29,187 nt of DNA, taken from contig JACDAK010000139.1 in the NCBI GenBank assembly GCA_013695495.1, positions 1-29,187 of the forward strand, in the 5' to 3' direction. Position numbers and translations under genes: made by a program. The DNA is from Blastocatellia bacterium (GTDB taxonomy: Bacteria > Acidobacteriota > Blastocatellia > Pyrinomonadales > Pyrinomonadaceae). The notes under the pieces are model-generated. The model was not told the DNA's origin. It saw only the letters and a program-made list of their open reading frames with translations, and did no database searches. Position 1 is the stretch's first letter. Every line of letters starts with the position of its first letter. Below are positions 28,753 to 29,187 of the stretch, piece after piece.

Positions 28753-29187
28753 TTATCGTTTGTAGGCAGCACGCAACTTTTTGATGATCGATACTGCTGC
28801 CTGCTTTTCAGGTTGGCGCACTTTAGCAACGATCTTCCCGAGTTCGGTTAGCGTTTTGTTCAAAAACGCTGCTTCCTCGGCATGTTCAGGCCATTCGTAT
28901 GAAGGTCCGTTTACCCGATCTTTCTCCATCGCCGCCAGAAGATCGCTGACCTCCTTCATCGCCGCTCCACTATTCCCACCGTTAGGGTAGTATTTCAGAT
29001 AACGGCCTTTTGTGTTCAACAGAAGCTCGAAATAACAGCTAACAAACCCTTCACATTCACCCGGCAGAGGATTTTCAGCCCCCGCCCACGCGATCTCATC
29101 CGCGATCGGCAACCGTTTGTACTTGTTGCGAAGCTCCCAAAATCGATCCGACCGGACGATGTATTCGCCCGCGGGTTCGTTATAAAC
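28753..29187 (-). CDS. Unknown protein, 5' end beyond the window
   Basis: The frame is open from the right edge (first visible residues V-Y-N-E-P-A-G-E-Y-I-V) through 144 codons to a TAA at 28753. A TTG at 29112 and other internal starts are possible, but good coding texture upstream (R-S-D-R-F-W-E-L-R-N-K-Y) suggests the real start lies outside. It appears cytoplasmic, helical and charged, with two Cys (in G-E-C-E-G-F-V-S-C-Y-F) and a basic C-terminus (A-A-V-S-I-I-K-K-L-R-A-A-Y-K-R). No family recognised. It is one base upstream of moaA and probably in the same operon. Confidence 0.65.
   Translation of the reverse strand, partial: VYNEPAGEYIVRSDRFWELRNKYKRLPIADEIAWAGAENPLPGECEGFVSCYFELLLNTKGRYLKYYPNGGNSGAAMKEVSDLLAAMEKDRVNGPSYEWPEHAEEAAFLNKTLTELGKIVAKVRQPEKQAAVSIIKKLRAAYKR

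Overview
The window looks like a stretch of chromosome from a Gram-negative, GC-moderate environmental bacterium. The best guess is Acidobacteriota, perhaps a Blastocatellia-type lineage. The clues are two large secreted DUF3857/transglutaminase proteins side by side, an ECF sigma factor with an RskA-type anti-sigma factor, many secreted proteins with short signal peptides, a class I (FbaB-type) aldolase and a VKOR/DsbA pair. This taxonomic call is inference; there is no rRNA or other decisive marker. I see no tRNA, rRNA, CRISPR array, insertion sequence or phage gene.

Layout. 1-1122: the end of a coiled-coil, membrane-anchor-type protein and a convergent Spy/CpxP-like LTXXQ protein, separated by two opposing intrinsic terminators. 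1260-4525: dxs (isoprenoid precursor synthesis) followed tightly by a membrane-anchored DsbA-like oxidase and a VKOR homologue, the pair that makes and recycles exported disulfides. 4669-6065: ECF sigma/anti-sigma operon. 6186-8978: two-domain M16 zinc protease. 9091-10155: topoisomerase IB. 10199-14189: two paralogous DUF3857 proteins on the minus strand, one with an intact transglutaminase triad and one without. 14509-15585: class I fructose-bisphosphate aldolase. 15661-17573: minus-strand run of two metallo-beta-lactamase-fold hydrolases and a small unknown protein. 17574-18097: gene-free, structured stretch ending in a plus-strand terminator. 18098-20502: GNAT acetyltransferase, DHH phosphoesterase, small secreted protein and a GDT1-type cation exporter. 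20503-20942: no confident gene. 20943-21901: msrA and a CHY zinc-finger gene, divergent. 21898-24474: acs-mtnB pair. 24609-27778: xylose-type ABC transporter ATPase and permease, then a methyltransferase. 27765-29187: moaA and an incomplete unknown gene.

How it fits together. Most of the window is housekeeping and envelope maintenance. A redox theme recurs (DsbA/VKOR, MsrA, Cys-rich CHY protein, an FNR-type palindrome at dxs). The least ordinary items are: the 17.57-18.12 kb region, a candidate non-coding RNA locus; the perfect FNR-like palindrome at the predicted dxs transcription start; the MtnB homologue missing two of three zinc ligands; the active/inactive transglutaminase pair; a DtxR-like dyad over the GDT1 start; and several genes whose -10 box sits 6-7 bases before the ATG, suggesting leaderless transcripts. 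No clearly new multi-gene system is visible.
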